In this document: positions 54,401 to 64,000 of the stretch, piece by piece | Layout: each line of letters opens with the position of its first letter | How positions within the stretch are numbered: the stretch's first letter is position 1 | Source of the DNA: Prostheceraeus crozeri | Lineage: Eukaryota; Platyhelminthes; Polycladida; Euryleptidae | DNA length: 64,000 nt | Direction of reading: 5' to 3' | Assembly: GCA_907163375.1 (NCBI GenBank) | Contig: CAJQUW010007938.1 | Coordinates: 558,001-622,000, forward strand | Made by a program: the position numbers and the translations under genes | Notes under the pieces: model-generated | Seen by the model: the letters and a program-made list of their open reading frames with translations, nothing else | The model's database searches: none | What the model was told of the DNA's origin: nothing

Positions 54401-55389
54401 ACTTCGGCGCAAAGAAAATTTGGCAAGCCAAAATTGATTGGCAAGCCTATTTGATTAAATTTCAAAATATTACTTCAATTTTTTTTGTGAGAGATCGCAA
54501 ATGAACAGAAAATTCACGGATTTATTGATTCTACGACGTCATGTTTGGATAGTAAAACCCCACATTATACCAGGTATACTGAATATGAAGTACATATATT
54601 TGCTGATTACATTTTATAGAAGCTTAAATGATTTGAAGCTTCAAGTTGTGCAATTTCAGCATTTCAATTTATTTTAGAACTAAAAACCTCCTCAAATCCT
54701 GAAAAATGTTATTTCTTTGAAATTTCGACGATACATTTAGTTCTTTCCGGACAAAGTTTCGTGCATTATTTCATTCTAAGTTCGAAAAATTTAATATCTT
54801 AACATTATGTTTGTAAATAGATAATTAAATAACAACAACGGATGGAAAAGTCGCATCCAAATTCTAATGAGCTCTGATTCACGAGTAGTTGCACACAGGT
54901 TAATTTCATTTAGAAGCAAAAGTGTGGCCCCCGATTTCTCGAGTCTGTTGTGCCAACGCACTACAGCTTACAAACTGAAACGTGGTTTCCTCGAATTCCT
55001 TAACAAAACGTGTTTCGCATTCTCTGATTTTAATTGGACAATAATGCCTCAAGCAATCAAATTGATGCTAATGAATCGGAGGATTATTTCCGAATTCTCC
55101 TCAGCTTATTGAGACCTTGGAATAATTGTTTCTTTATTTACATTAATGATGCACAATTACCAAAATGCTACTAACTAGAATTCATATTAACCTCATCTAA
55201 ATATGGAAAAGACTTGGCCTAACTCGACCATGAATGCTTTTGCGTTTTCCCAATGAATAATTCGAAATATATTTGATTATCACTATTAATCGAATCTCAA
55301 AAAAATCGCAAAGAGGCTCATGGCATTGTTTCTTTAAAAGTTGTTGAAGTTTCACAATAAATTTGGGTTATTCATTTAATTCAATAGGA
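54401..55389. other. Intron sequence, nothing recognised
   Basis: An 81-residue open frame at 54867-55112 has no motif and no convincing splice pair. Confidence 0.35.
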
Positions 55390-57296
55390 TGTAAGGTTCT
55401 ATAATGGTCATTGAGATATCGGCTTGCTGACCAATGGATCCACTGCCCGACGTGATCCACATTATTTATAATCAAGATGGAAAACACTGAAAGTGTCTTG
55501 CAACAGATGGAATCTGCAATTACAGATGGCTTCAATCGTTCCTTTGAAATGGCCAGTACTGCTGCAGTGCAAATTCCTGTTTTCGATCCTTCTAACATTC
55601 GAGAATGGTTTAGAATTGTCGAGTCTCAATTTCGAATCAAAGGAATAAAAAACTCAGTTACCAAATCAGAATTAGTCATTTCTAAGTTTCCTCCGAATAT
55701 ATTTCGTAGAATAATGCCATGGATTGATAGTCAACCCGACCCAGACACAATTCATTTTGACGACTTGAAACGGGAAGTCCTACGCATTTTCACATTGAAA
55801 GAACCACAAAGAGCCCAACGTGTTTTTCAAATGATGAAAATGGGCTTGGGAGAGAATGATCCAGAAACAATATACCAAGAATTGCTCATTCTTCGAAAAT
55901 TACCAAATGGAAGCGAAATTGACCTATGGAAAGAAATTTTTCTGCAAATTATGCCCACAGAAATTCGAGAAAAGATTTGAAAAACGCTGATGTGCTTGAT
56001 TTACACAGTCTCGTTGGCAGATGTCAACGATTTTGGTTGTCTAAACTCTCTACAAAAAATGATGCTGCAAATCCTGTTGCATCAGTGACTGCACCACCCT
56101 CAACAGTAGAAGAAGTTGATGCCGTTTCAAGCAGAAGACACAATACTCACAATACATATTTCCAGGGAAGGAGCAAGACTGTCATCCCGAAAGAATCCTC
56201 AAATATTCACCCGATATCACCCAAAAATTGTTACAATCAACAAGGGCTTTGTTATTCATGATAAATTTGTATCTGAAGCACGTCGCTGCATGGACGAATG
56301 TTCTTGGAAGTTTTCAAAAAACGGATCGGTCGGTCGCGGGAACAATTAATTGCATCAGCAACCAACGTCGGAAAATGCTATTATCTGATCAATAAAAACT
56401 TAGGACGTTCTGTCCGAATCTAACATTGTATCTAACTCCGCATCTGACATTGTCCGAATACCCAGCAAAACCCACGGAAGTTCTTTTACCCAAAACAACG
56501 GCATTCAGGCCCTCCAGCAACGGACTGGTTGAAAGATTTCATCGACATATGAAGGCAAGTCTCATGGCCCGGTTTCAAGAAAATTGTAATTGGGTAAAAG
56601 AACTTCCGTGGGTTTTGCTGGGTATTCGGACAATGCCTCGAGAGCCATCCGGTGTATCTTCAGCAGAACATTTATATGGTGATCCCATATGCATACCCGG
56701 AGAATGTTTTCCACATGAAGATTCAAATGATGAATTGGAGCGAGCTCGTCAGGCGGCCGCTGAATTTCGGCCCCTTCCGTTTCATCATACAACTACGATG
56801 AAGCCGTATATCCTTGCGTGATGCTACTTATGTTTTTATACGCGTCGACTCGCACCGTTCACCCTTATCACCACCGTATCAAGGACCCTATCGCGTTCTC
56901 AAAAAGTTTGACAAATTGTTTTTGATACAAATACACAGACGACAAGACAAAATATCGATCGATCGGTTAAGGCCTGCATTTTTGCTAGATGAAAGTGACG
57001 TTTCTACCCATTCTGAACAGGTCTCATGTACATATTATTAGATATGAAATTGCGCTTCCTCCTCGCAAGCCTCATCTTGTAGGGGGGTTATTGTAAGGTT
57101 CTATGATGGTCATTAAGATATCGGCTTGCTGACCAATGGAAAACTATGATAATTGTTATTGCCATAAACTCTCTATGACACTTGTCTATTGCTGTACTAT
57201 ATTCTGAATTCAAATTCGTAATATGTAAGAAAGCTGATGTATGTTTCACAACTGCAAATACAGTCAACAGACAGGCAGTGACTTTTGAACCTTACA
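55390..57296 (+). mobile_element. Ty3/gypsy-like LTR retrotransposon fossil
   Basis: A right LTR of about 205 bases (57092-57296) starts TGTAAGGTTC and ends GAACCTTACA. A short left counterpart (from 55390) shares about 50 bases with it. A purine-rich tract precedes the right LTR. Between them are a gag-like region (from 55477; the motif IREWFRIVESQFRIKGIK is typical of Ty3/gypsy gag) and the last part of an integrase (from about 56500; NGLVERFHRHMK and GIRTMPREPSGVSSAEHLYG). Protease, reverse transcriptase and RNase H are not recognised. It is broken, with several breaks, and differences between the two LTR copies mean it is not very recent. Confidence 0.75.
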
Positions 57297-58408
57297 CAGA
57301 GATAATAACAAATCATCAAGAAGCAAGCACTTTCATGGAAAGATAAAGCCAGAGTGATGCGTTAGGTTTTATGTTAGACCAGTAACGGCTACATGCTTGT
57401 CTATTATCTGTACTCATATATTGGTCTTGCTTATCAGATTTCTTGGTATAAAGCGGAAAATCCAAGTGTTAAAAAGCAATGTAAGGCTTTTTAAATGAAC
57501 GCATGTTATCAAAGATTGCGTATTATTATGTAGCTAAATAAACTTATCTATTTTACGAACAAAATTTTAATGTCATTTCCTATTCGCATTTACTCTTTCA
57601 TGACATGTATGGCACACTATACAGCTGATGTCAACAACATTGCTCAGACTTGAGACAACTCACTACGCCGACAATCAGCAGCTCGTCATCCAATCAGCTA
57701 CTGTTAGTTGATGACAATAGCTTTAGAGGGAGCTGTATGAATAACTTGTGCTTTTCGTCCATGGCATGAGATAGATCATGGAATTCGTCATATGCAATTT
57801 TTGCCATTGTGTTCATTTGAAATGCATTGACCAATGATGAACAAGGCATGCTGGAATTCACTTACTTTCCCGTGTATTTTTCAGAATAAGTCAGCGACTT
57901 AATGAATCCTAATTGAACATGACCTTAATATCATAGTAATATAATCAGAAAAAAATAGCTGAATATAATGAAAGTTTGGAAAATTCTGCCATGAAGTTTG
58001 TTCTGCTGATACAAAACGTTGACTTTTTATGATTGATTACGTCCATTCTGTGTGGAGAATGAGACAATAAAACCTTGCCATGCTGAGCATGAAGGAGGTG
58101 ATCGCTAAAACCGCTACTATATTATACTGCTAAACTTATCTGATTATTTTCACATGCGTTTATTTGTTTTTCTTCTTGCTTTATTATTTCCTGCTATGCG
58201 TTTCGTATCGATGTCTGTTTGACTTTTATGTCATAATGATGTTAAAAAATTAATGTCCAAAATGCACACCAAAATTTCATGCCGTGTATAACTTCTCAAG
58301 ATAAATGGCTTGAATGTGAAAGATGAACCGAAAACTCTATAAATACTAGGTCATTTTCTTGTCACACTATGTATTATTGTGTATTACATTGGAACATCAT
58401 TACTTCAG
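57297..58408. other. Intron sequence, nothing recognised
   Basis: No gene or repeat boundary seen. Confidence 0.4.
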
Positions 58409-58469
58409 GATATGGATTACGAAGACGGTGGTCTTGCTCCAGCAACAATTTCAGGAGTGTCATCACAAT
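58409..58469 (+). CDS. Host gene exon d (61 bases), unrecognised product
   Basis: The acceptor CATCATTACTTCAG (moderate pyrimidine content) and the donor GTAAGG enclose 61 bases reading DMDYEDGGLAPATISGVSSQ plus one base. It enters in phase 0, fitting exon c, and leaves in phase 1. The start continues the acidic region. The product is not recognised. Confidence 0.5.
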
Positions 58470-60010
58470 GTAAGGAGAAATAGCATAATTACTTCACTAT
58501 GCAACCAATTTTCAATGCAATATTTTTTTGAAGATTATAATGGAAGTAATAATGACACATTTGTAGTTGTAACTCAGTTAGTTCAGTATTTTGCAATATT
58601 TGTAAATCGGAAAATTAATTAGACAATATTTAACAAATTCTATCTATCATTAGTTATTCGTCCATTGGACTTCGGTGTCATTTTTTACGCATGCAATCCC
58701 GATGGGATTAGCCGGGTTTTCATGTAGAAATGACATTTATTTCAACTTTATTCAATACAATGAATAATAATCCAAAGTAATCCAACTCCCAATATGATGA
58801 TACATTGTGTTGGGTTTAATGGAATTCCTCAGGATGAAGATTTCAATCAATTTGCAGCATCTTCTATCGGTGTCCTATACTACTTAAAAATTCGCTATTT
58901 TGGTATGGTCACTTTATTCAATACATTCAACAAGAAAAAATCTGCAAATTTTTGACTTTAGTGCATTGGCAACCCGAGTATGAGCTACATTTTGATGCTT
59001 AAATTGAGGAGTTTCGACATTGTTTTCATAGTTAGACTCAAGCATGTTCTAGTAGTACTACTTTTTGACGTTACTTATCCAAAAGTATCAACCTCATTAA
59101 AAAAATAGCACACTTACAGAAAAAGTATATAGTAAGTAGGGTGTCGACTCAAAAAATGTCAGCATACAGTGAAAAAAGTATACATTTAAATATTCAGTTT
59201 TTTGTGGAGATTACGTTCGTGCAGTCTAAAAAAATATTTGATCACTTTTTAAGAAGCTGAATTTTTGCAAATTATTCCTGTGTTTATATACATACTGGTG
59301 ACGTGAAGCCACTGTATAAGTAGCATGAAACTTATTAGATATCAAAAGGAATGAACATTTGCTAACAGGTATCATAATTAAGCGGAAATTGAGCTGATTG
59401 TCAACGACATTTCATGAACCACATTATAATGAAAGTCTTCCAGTAAAACTTGAGATCTTATTGTGTTTCTTGGCTGAAATTTCAAGTTTTTAATGCCATT
59501 TTCATCGGTATAATTTTAAGAGTCACTAAATTTATGTTTAATTTCTTGAATCTGAATAGTAATGTGGACCCATTTATATCTTTTAAAGTTAATTATGATC
59601 TTTGCACTCGATTATGATGTTTTACTCTTTCAGTGACAGATAGTTTGTGATATGATCAAGCTTAAGAAAATACTCTTGTTAATAAGGCTGAGCATTGAAA
59701 TAATATAGTAATCCATCGAATTGCTAAATGTCCAAGGTGTTGATAGGTTGAGGTGTTGAGCTTCACAAGGATGTGCTTTCTATCCAGAGAGAAAGGGTTG
59801 ACGACTCAAAAGGCATCCGGTCGAAAAATTCGCCACAAGCGAAATATATAAAAATGTTGTTTCTATATAATGAAGACCAGAGAGGGCTACCTTTGTAGTC
59901 TCGTCACACGATTCGGAGGGTGCTCGGGCAGTCCTGGACTGATGCGACAGGTATGTACGTTCAGGGTCACTCACTTAGATGCATCATGCAAGTGGAAGAC
60001 ATCAAATTAG
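58470..60010. other. Intron sequence, nothing recognised
   Basis: No gene is supported. The last 250 bases (from about 59760) may belong to the LINE that follows, but I could not match them to a protein. Confidence 0.35.
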
Positions 60011-60019
60011 AAAGAACAG

Positions 60020-60940
60020 AGGGAGACTGAAAGTTTCAATGCATAAAAGAGCTAATGAAATGGTTGAAATCTTGGAAAGAAGAGATTGCGATATTTGTTA
60101 TGTGCAGGAACACGTTGGAGAGGTGGCTCAGCAAGAATGATTAGTGACAAAGGAAGTCTCTTAAGTTCTTCGGAAGCGGAAGTGATGATGAACATTGAGG
60201 TGTCAAATATGCTGATCAAGTCATGTGTGTGCTAAACGAAGCTGGCAGGCTTACCTGCACCAAGGAAGAGAGCCGTGAAACCTGGAGAAGCCACTATGAC
60301 CGTCTACTTTATGTAGAAAGCCCTTAGAATGCGGAGAGTCTAGCTCCAAAAAATCCAGTGGAAGGACCAACGTCCACAATCACTATCGGGTTTGTCAAAT
60401 CAGAGACAGCCATGAAGAGGAATAAATCGTTCGGCCCGTCTGGGGATGTGTTGGAAATGATGCTAGCTTCCGGAGAAGAAATCAAGAAAGCAATCATGAA
60501 GTTGATCATCACCTGTATCCATGAAGCCCAAATCTTGCAGGAATGGAATAATTTTTGTCCAGTGAACTGCTTCAAAAGAAGAGGTGACTCACTGCACTAG
60601 CGAGGCCTTAAGACGCTTGATCACGTACAGAAAATCATTGAGCGGATAATTGAGATCAGCAGTCACAGACCAGGCGACGATCAACCATATGCATTTTGGA
60701 TTTCTATTGTGCAAATGTACAACCGTTGCCATCTTCAAAGTCCGCCAATAGCCTGAAAAATGATACCTCAGCAAGAAGAAGGACATATAATTTGCATTCG
60801 CTGATATGGAAAAGGCTTGCGAGCATCGAGAATTAACGAGTGTCTCACTCGAGTTGCACAACCGATGTACAGAGACCAAGTCAAAAGTCGTAGTTGGATC
60901 CCTTTTCAGTGATGAATTCGGTGTGAAGTTAGGTCTACAC
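60020..60940 (+). mobile_element. RTE-like LINE fragment (5' part), split by a hAT MITE
   Basis: A short endonuclease piece (GRLKVSMHKRANEMVEILER, then RDCDICYVQEHVGEVAQQ) is followed, after a large internal loss, by the linker and reverse-transcriptase start: LNEAGRLTCTKEESRETWRS, HYDRLLYVE, PVEGPTSTITIGFV, KRNKSFGPSGDVLEMMLASG, EWNNFCPVNCFKRRGDSL and LKTLDHVQKIIERII. The reading frame is broken repeatedly. At 60940 it is cut in the middle of the GLHQGSVLSPLL motif by a hAT insertion, and the rest resumes at 62384. Confidence 0.8.
60933..60940 (+). repeat. Target-site duplication GTCTACAC (left), hAT MITE
   Basis: An exact match occurs at 62376-62383. Both copies fall in the GLHQ codons of the interrupted LINE. 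Confidence 0.9.
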
Positions 60941-62375
60941 CAGTGGTTCCCAACCTTTTAATGTCTCAGTACCACTTGAGATCTTGAGCGTTCGCCGCGT
61001 ACCACTTAGTCTCAAAGAAGTATTTTTATGTTAGGAAAGATGCAACTCCTTTTTATCATTTTTAAGAAATTTATTTTTGCGAACAGAAAATCGAATAGCA
61101 GTCGTTCCATACGTTAAGGATGCTTCTTCCAAAGCTTTCGAGGTTGTGTATTGTTTTCTGAGAAACGCAGCCTATCTTGTTTGTGAATATTTTGGGCTTG
61201 CCAAAGTTGAATATGAATTTCTTACCATAAGCTTTTTCAATACGTGATTTTGGTGCTGAGCTTCAAGCAATATCTAAAATGCATGGTTACGTTCTGATCG
61301 ATTTCGACCTGTTGGTCGCTTAACCCTCAGAGACCTGAAGGGGGTCCAGTGGACCTCGGAGCCATATTTTTCTATTTCACTTTTTGTACTGAGGATATAT
61401 CAATCGCTAATGCCCATGTAAAATCATCATGTTCGACAGTGAAACTACATGTGTTATTTCATTTCAATTGAATCGGTAGAAGTATGATAGATAGGCCAAG
61501 GGGGTCCACTGGTGTAGAAATTCCCAAAACAAAATTTTTACTATCTGATGAAAAATGATTTTGTGCATGTCCACGATGATGCATAATGAGTGGAATTCGT
61601 TTATTCAATGTTTGCATCATGCTCGTGCATGTGGGTTATGTTAGAATAAATCAATGTACAAGATGAAAGCTATCACTATAATCATAGTTAAACACTGCAA
61701 ACAAATTGTTGGCAAAGTTTTCACAGCAGTAATTGATGAGTTTGAGATCTCCACAGCTGTTTTGAGGGTCTTAAAATGCAACAATTAAGGCTCAGTTTAG
61801 GCATATTTCCGATTGGTATGGATAAATTTCAAAAATGGCCAAATGTAAGGGTTCTGCTGCATGGAATAAATCAATTTTATGAAAATCAACTATAAGGTTT
61901 TATGGTAACAGGAAACATCGTAAAACTGACTCTTAGTACAACTGATACTGTGCTAAGTGTCGTTGAATTACAAAACCACAACATTCTCGCATTTACTGAG
62001 AAGGCTGAGAGACACTCAAAAGATTAGTTATATCGACTTGCTGCATGCAAACATCACTGTTTTACTTAAAATCAACTTTCCTAATGATTTGATATCGATT
62101 TAAGCAGGTAAACTAGGAATTTGTAAAATGGGTCCACTGGACCCCCCACAGGTCTCAGAGGGTGTGAAAAAGCCCAGGTCTCTGAGGGTTAATATCGGTA
62201 TGTCATCGCACCCCCTGTCGCATTGATATCTAAACAACTTTCATACGAAGTTTGATATGACATGATGAAATCTATGCACAAGACAAATTGTCATCATGAT
62301 GCATATAGCCTACTACGGACAGGTACTCACGTACCATCTGATAAGCCCTCACGTACCACAGGTTGGGAACCTCTG
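60941..62375. mobile_element. hAT-type MITE with a nested piggyBac-type MITE
   Basis: The ends are CAGTGGTTCCCAACCT on the left and, read inwards, CAGAGGTTCCCAACCT on the right (15 of 16 identical), with an exact 8-base duplication GTCTACAC outside. GTACCACTT/GTACCAC motifs recur near both ends. Without the nested element it is about 565 bases and encodes no transposase. The CAGTGGTTCCCAACC terminus is a common form among animal hAT families. Confidence 0.9.
61320..62192. mobile_element. piggyBac-type MITE (TTAA-flanked)
   Basis: TTAA occurs at 61320-61323 and 62189-62192. Inside it the ends are CCCTCAGAGACCTG on the left and the same sequence inverted on the right. A second inverted motif, GGGGGTCCAGTGGACC, lies just inside each end, and a partial copy (GGGGGTCCACTGG) is near 61500. 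The right end carries a second copy of the terminal motif about 30 bases further in. TTAA target sites and CCC/GGG termini are hallmarks of piggyBac elements. The 865-base interior has no transposase. Confidence 0.85.
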
Positions 62376-62383
62376 GTCTACAC
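62376..62383 (+). repeat. Target-site duplication GTCTACAC (right), hAT MITE
   Basis: Exact match to 60933-60940. Confidence 0.9.
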
Positions 62384-62480
62384 CAAGCATCTGTGCTCAG
62401 TCCGCTTCTCTTCGTCATCGTAATGGAAGCCATCTTAGAAAATTTGTTACCCACATTGCTGACGATTTGATCTTAGTTAC
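62376..62480 (+). mobile_element. RTE-like LINE fragment (3' part)
   Basis: Directly after the hAT MITE the plus strand reads QASVLSPLLFVIVMEAILEN, the continuation of the GLHQ(G/A)SVLSPLLF reverse-transcriptase motif interrupted at 60940, and then a degraded DDLILV-like stretch. It ends within about 100 bases. Confidence 0.75.
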
Positions 62481-63071
62481 CAACTTGGCTGAATATTTGA
62501 AGTTTCACATCAACTGCTGGCAAACACCGCATATAGTGTGGCGTGGCGCTTCGGCTGCGGGAATGCATCCCTGATTATCTATGTTTAGCAGTAACGCTAT
62601 CAAATCTAAATGGCTATCCCTTGCAAAATGTTCAGTAACTACCGAACTAATGCTATCTGGTAACAGTTAAAGCCATACCTCCGTCATTTAGGGTTGAAGT
62701 GTATGGCATGTCTCGCAGCTAAGTTCATAATTGTTGGGTAGCTCGCTTTTTTTACAGTGTGTGCGATAAATGGGTCGACATGAGTAGACTCATCATTGTC
62801 TCGACGAGGACCGACGACATTGATGTGCGATTCAATAACTTAGAACTTCATACAGTTTTTTCTTCAGAGTTAACGTCTGCAGCTATTACTGCTATGGTAA
62901 TCCATATTATTGCACCATCTGATTAATTGGGTATAACTGACCAAATTATTCGCAGCAAATTCATTTAGTACATCCACAAATTTAAGTTACGCCGTTAGCA
63001 AATCATACAACTGCATCTGATACGAATAGATCAAGGACGAATAAATAAAAGTACTTTTTCTTCTGCGTAAG
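62481..63071. other. Intron sequence, nothing recognised
   Basis: No gene or repeat boundary seen. Confidence 0.4.
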
Positions 63072-63507
63072 TATAAAATGAATGATGAAGCAGACTTTAC
63101 TTTGGAAAACACACACATGAGAACATCTTTCTTTCCAGTGGTGGCATTCATACATCGTGATTTCAAAATTGTTCTGGAAATTCGTGCCATAAATGGATCT
63201 TGTACTGTGAAAACAGTACGCGAAGAAGTATCAACGAAACTTAGCCAGCCCGATGATGATTCGGTCATGATTGTAATACAGAGAAAAACAGCATTTATGG
63301 AAGGACAATATTATTATCAAGTTGAAAATAAAGCTGCTGATAACGGACCTGGAGGTGAAAAGCGTGATGATGATATGTATGCTAGTATTACCGGCAATGA
63401 GCGGAAAGGCAAGACTATACGACGCACCAATATTAATCTGAGAGATGATAGCAGAAAATTTCAATTTGTTCCTGGGAAATACAATTGGATAATGGTCCAC
63501 GTCATCA
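63072..63507 (+). CDS. Host gene exon e (about 415-436 bases), unrecognised product
   Basis: A long open frame ends at a consensus donor (ATCA/GTGAGT) in phase 1. Two starts are possible: after CTTCTGCGTAAG (63072, phase 0), or after GATGAAGCAG (63094), whose phase fits exon d. The peptide includes ENTHMRTSFFPVVAFIHRDF, KIVLEIRAINGSCTVKTVRE and DDDSVMIVIQRKTAFMEGQY, which alternate like beta strands and a helix and could be a ubiquitin-like or Ras-association-like fold. A charged linker (NGPGGEKRDDDMYASITGNE) and RKFQFVPGKYNWIMVHVI follow. The fold guess is only inference. I do not recognise the family. The ATG at 63078 could also be a start codon if this is a separate gene. Confidence 0.5.
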
Positions 63508-63670
63508 GTGAGTTATACTGGCTATGATGCTTATGATAAAATGATGACAAGGTCATCTTGACTAGGCTTAATCACAATGTTTTAAAACAAAAATCCGATG
63601 ATTTTATGCTTACATATTTCTTTTTATTCCAACATTTTGTTTCGTTCTCTTCTATTGACAAGACTATTAG

Positions 63671-63713
63671 TAAATGAATCGACAACCTCAGAAACTGTTC
63701 TGCTGTGCTATTT
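63671..63713 (+). CDS. Host gene exon f (43 bases), unrecognised product
   Basis: A pyrimidine-rich tract (TTTTGTTTCGTTCTCTTCTA) and an AG at 63669-63670 precede it; a consensus donor GTAAGT follows at 63714. Joined in phase to exon e it reads INESTTSETVLLCY. This resembles the (V)NESTTAEEVL-type strand-helix start of Ras-association domains, but the match is short. The next AG upstream (ACAAG, 63662) would put a stop in frame, so I prefer the later one. Confidence 0.4.
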
Positions 63714-64000
63714 GTAAGTTTTTACCTCGTAGTGTATATCACATTGCTTATATTTGTCGGCAGCAACTATTATTCCAAGTATTTTCATCTGCGTCCATGA
63801 ATAGACAGTAGGGGAACTACCCAACTTTCCCTTTCGCATACAACCTGCGACTTCAAAGCGGTGAAAGGGTGAAGACGGAGTCGCAATAAGGCTTTGACGT
63901 CTGAGGCTCGTGCTTCTTTGGGTTCTACATTTGTCGTTTTGTCTTCTTTGGGTTTATTGTCGGCTTTTTGTGACGTGCTCCGGCTAACTAGCAGGCTCTG
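63714..64000. other. Start of a further intron, nothing recognised
   Basis: No exon or repeat identified before the window ends. Confidence 0.35.

Noticed and set aside
1-64000. CRISPR arrays, rRNA genes, operons, replication origins
   Set aside because: No regularly spaced repeats, no rRNA-like sequence and no prokaryotic gene layout were seen.

Overview
This window looks like AT-rich, repeat-dense nuclear DNA from an invertebrate animal. There are no bacterial-style operons, ribosome binding sites or rRNA. I see GT-AG splice signals around very short coding exons, a polyadenylation signal after a terminal exon, and an animal-type mix of transposable elements: CR1-like and RTE-like LINEs, a LINE with an apparent restriction-like endonuclease, Penelope-like elements, fragments of BEL/Pao and Ty3/gypsy elements, and Tc1, hAT and piggyBac-type DNA transposons. 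I cannot name the species.

Host genes are sparse. A probable plus-strand gene is spread over at least 40 kb. It has short exons at 23622-23666, 28011-28043, 53129-53194 and 58409-58469, a larger exon ending at 63507 and a further exon at 63671-63713. Splice sites and reading phases fit from one exon to the next, and the intron from 28044 to 53128 is largely packed with mobile elements. On the minus strand, a candidate 3'-terminal exon (3370-3520) is followed by AATAAA, and a coiled-coil exon candidate lies at 11681-12004. I recognise none of these products with confidence.

Region by region: 1-13 kb holds LINE scraps, a BEL/Pao integrase fossil, MITE-like repeats and the minus-strand exon candidates. 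14.3-17.1 kb is a head-to-head inverted pair of Penelope-like copies. 17-30 kb has LINE tails and a deleted Tc1 element (25571-26896). 30.8-51 kb is a nest of insertions: four fragments of one type of LINE (here called RLE-LINE), all on the minus strand and in protein order, are separated by a hAT remnant carrying a hAT MITE, CR1-like LINEs, and a Tc1 element that itself carries an intact-looking hAT transposon. 53.6-57.3 kb has a TIR element and a Ty3/gypsy-like fossil. 60-62.5 kb is an RTE-like LINE split by a hAT MITE, which is itself split by a TTAA-flanked piggyBac-type MITE.

The best-preserved mobile genes are the hAT transposase (48148-50004) and the Tc1 transposase (46442-47473), both with uninterrupted frames. 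The nesting order gives relative ages: the RLE-LINE is oldest, the Tc1 element and the CR1-like LINE at 40787-44925 came later, and the hAT inside Tc1 came after the Tc1.
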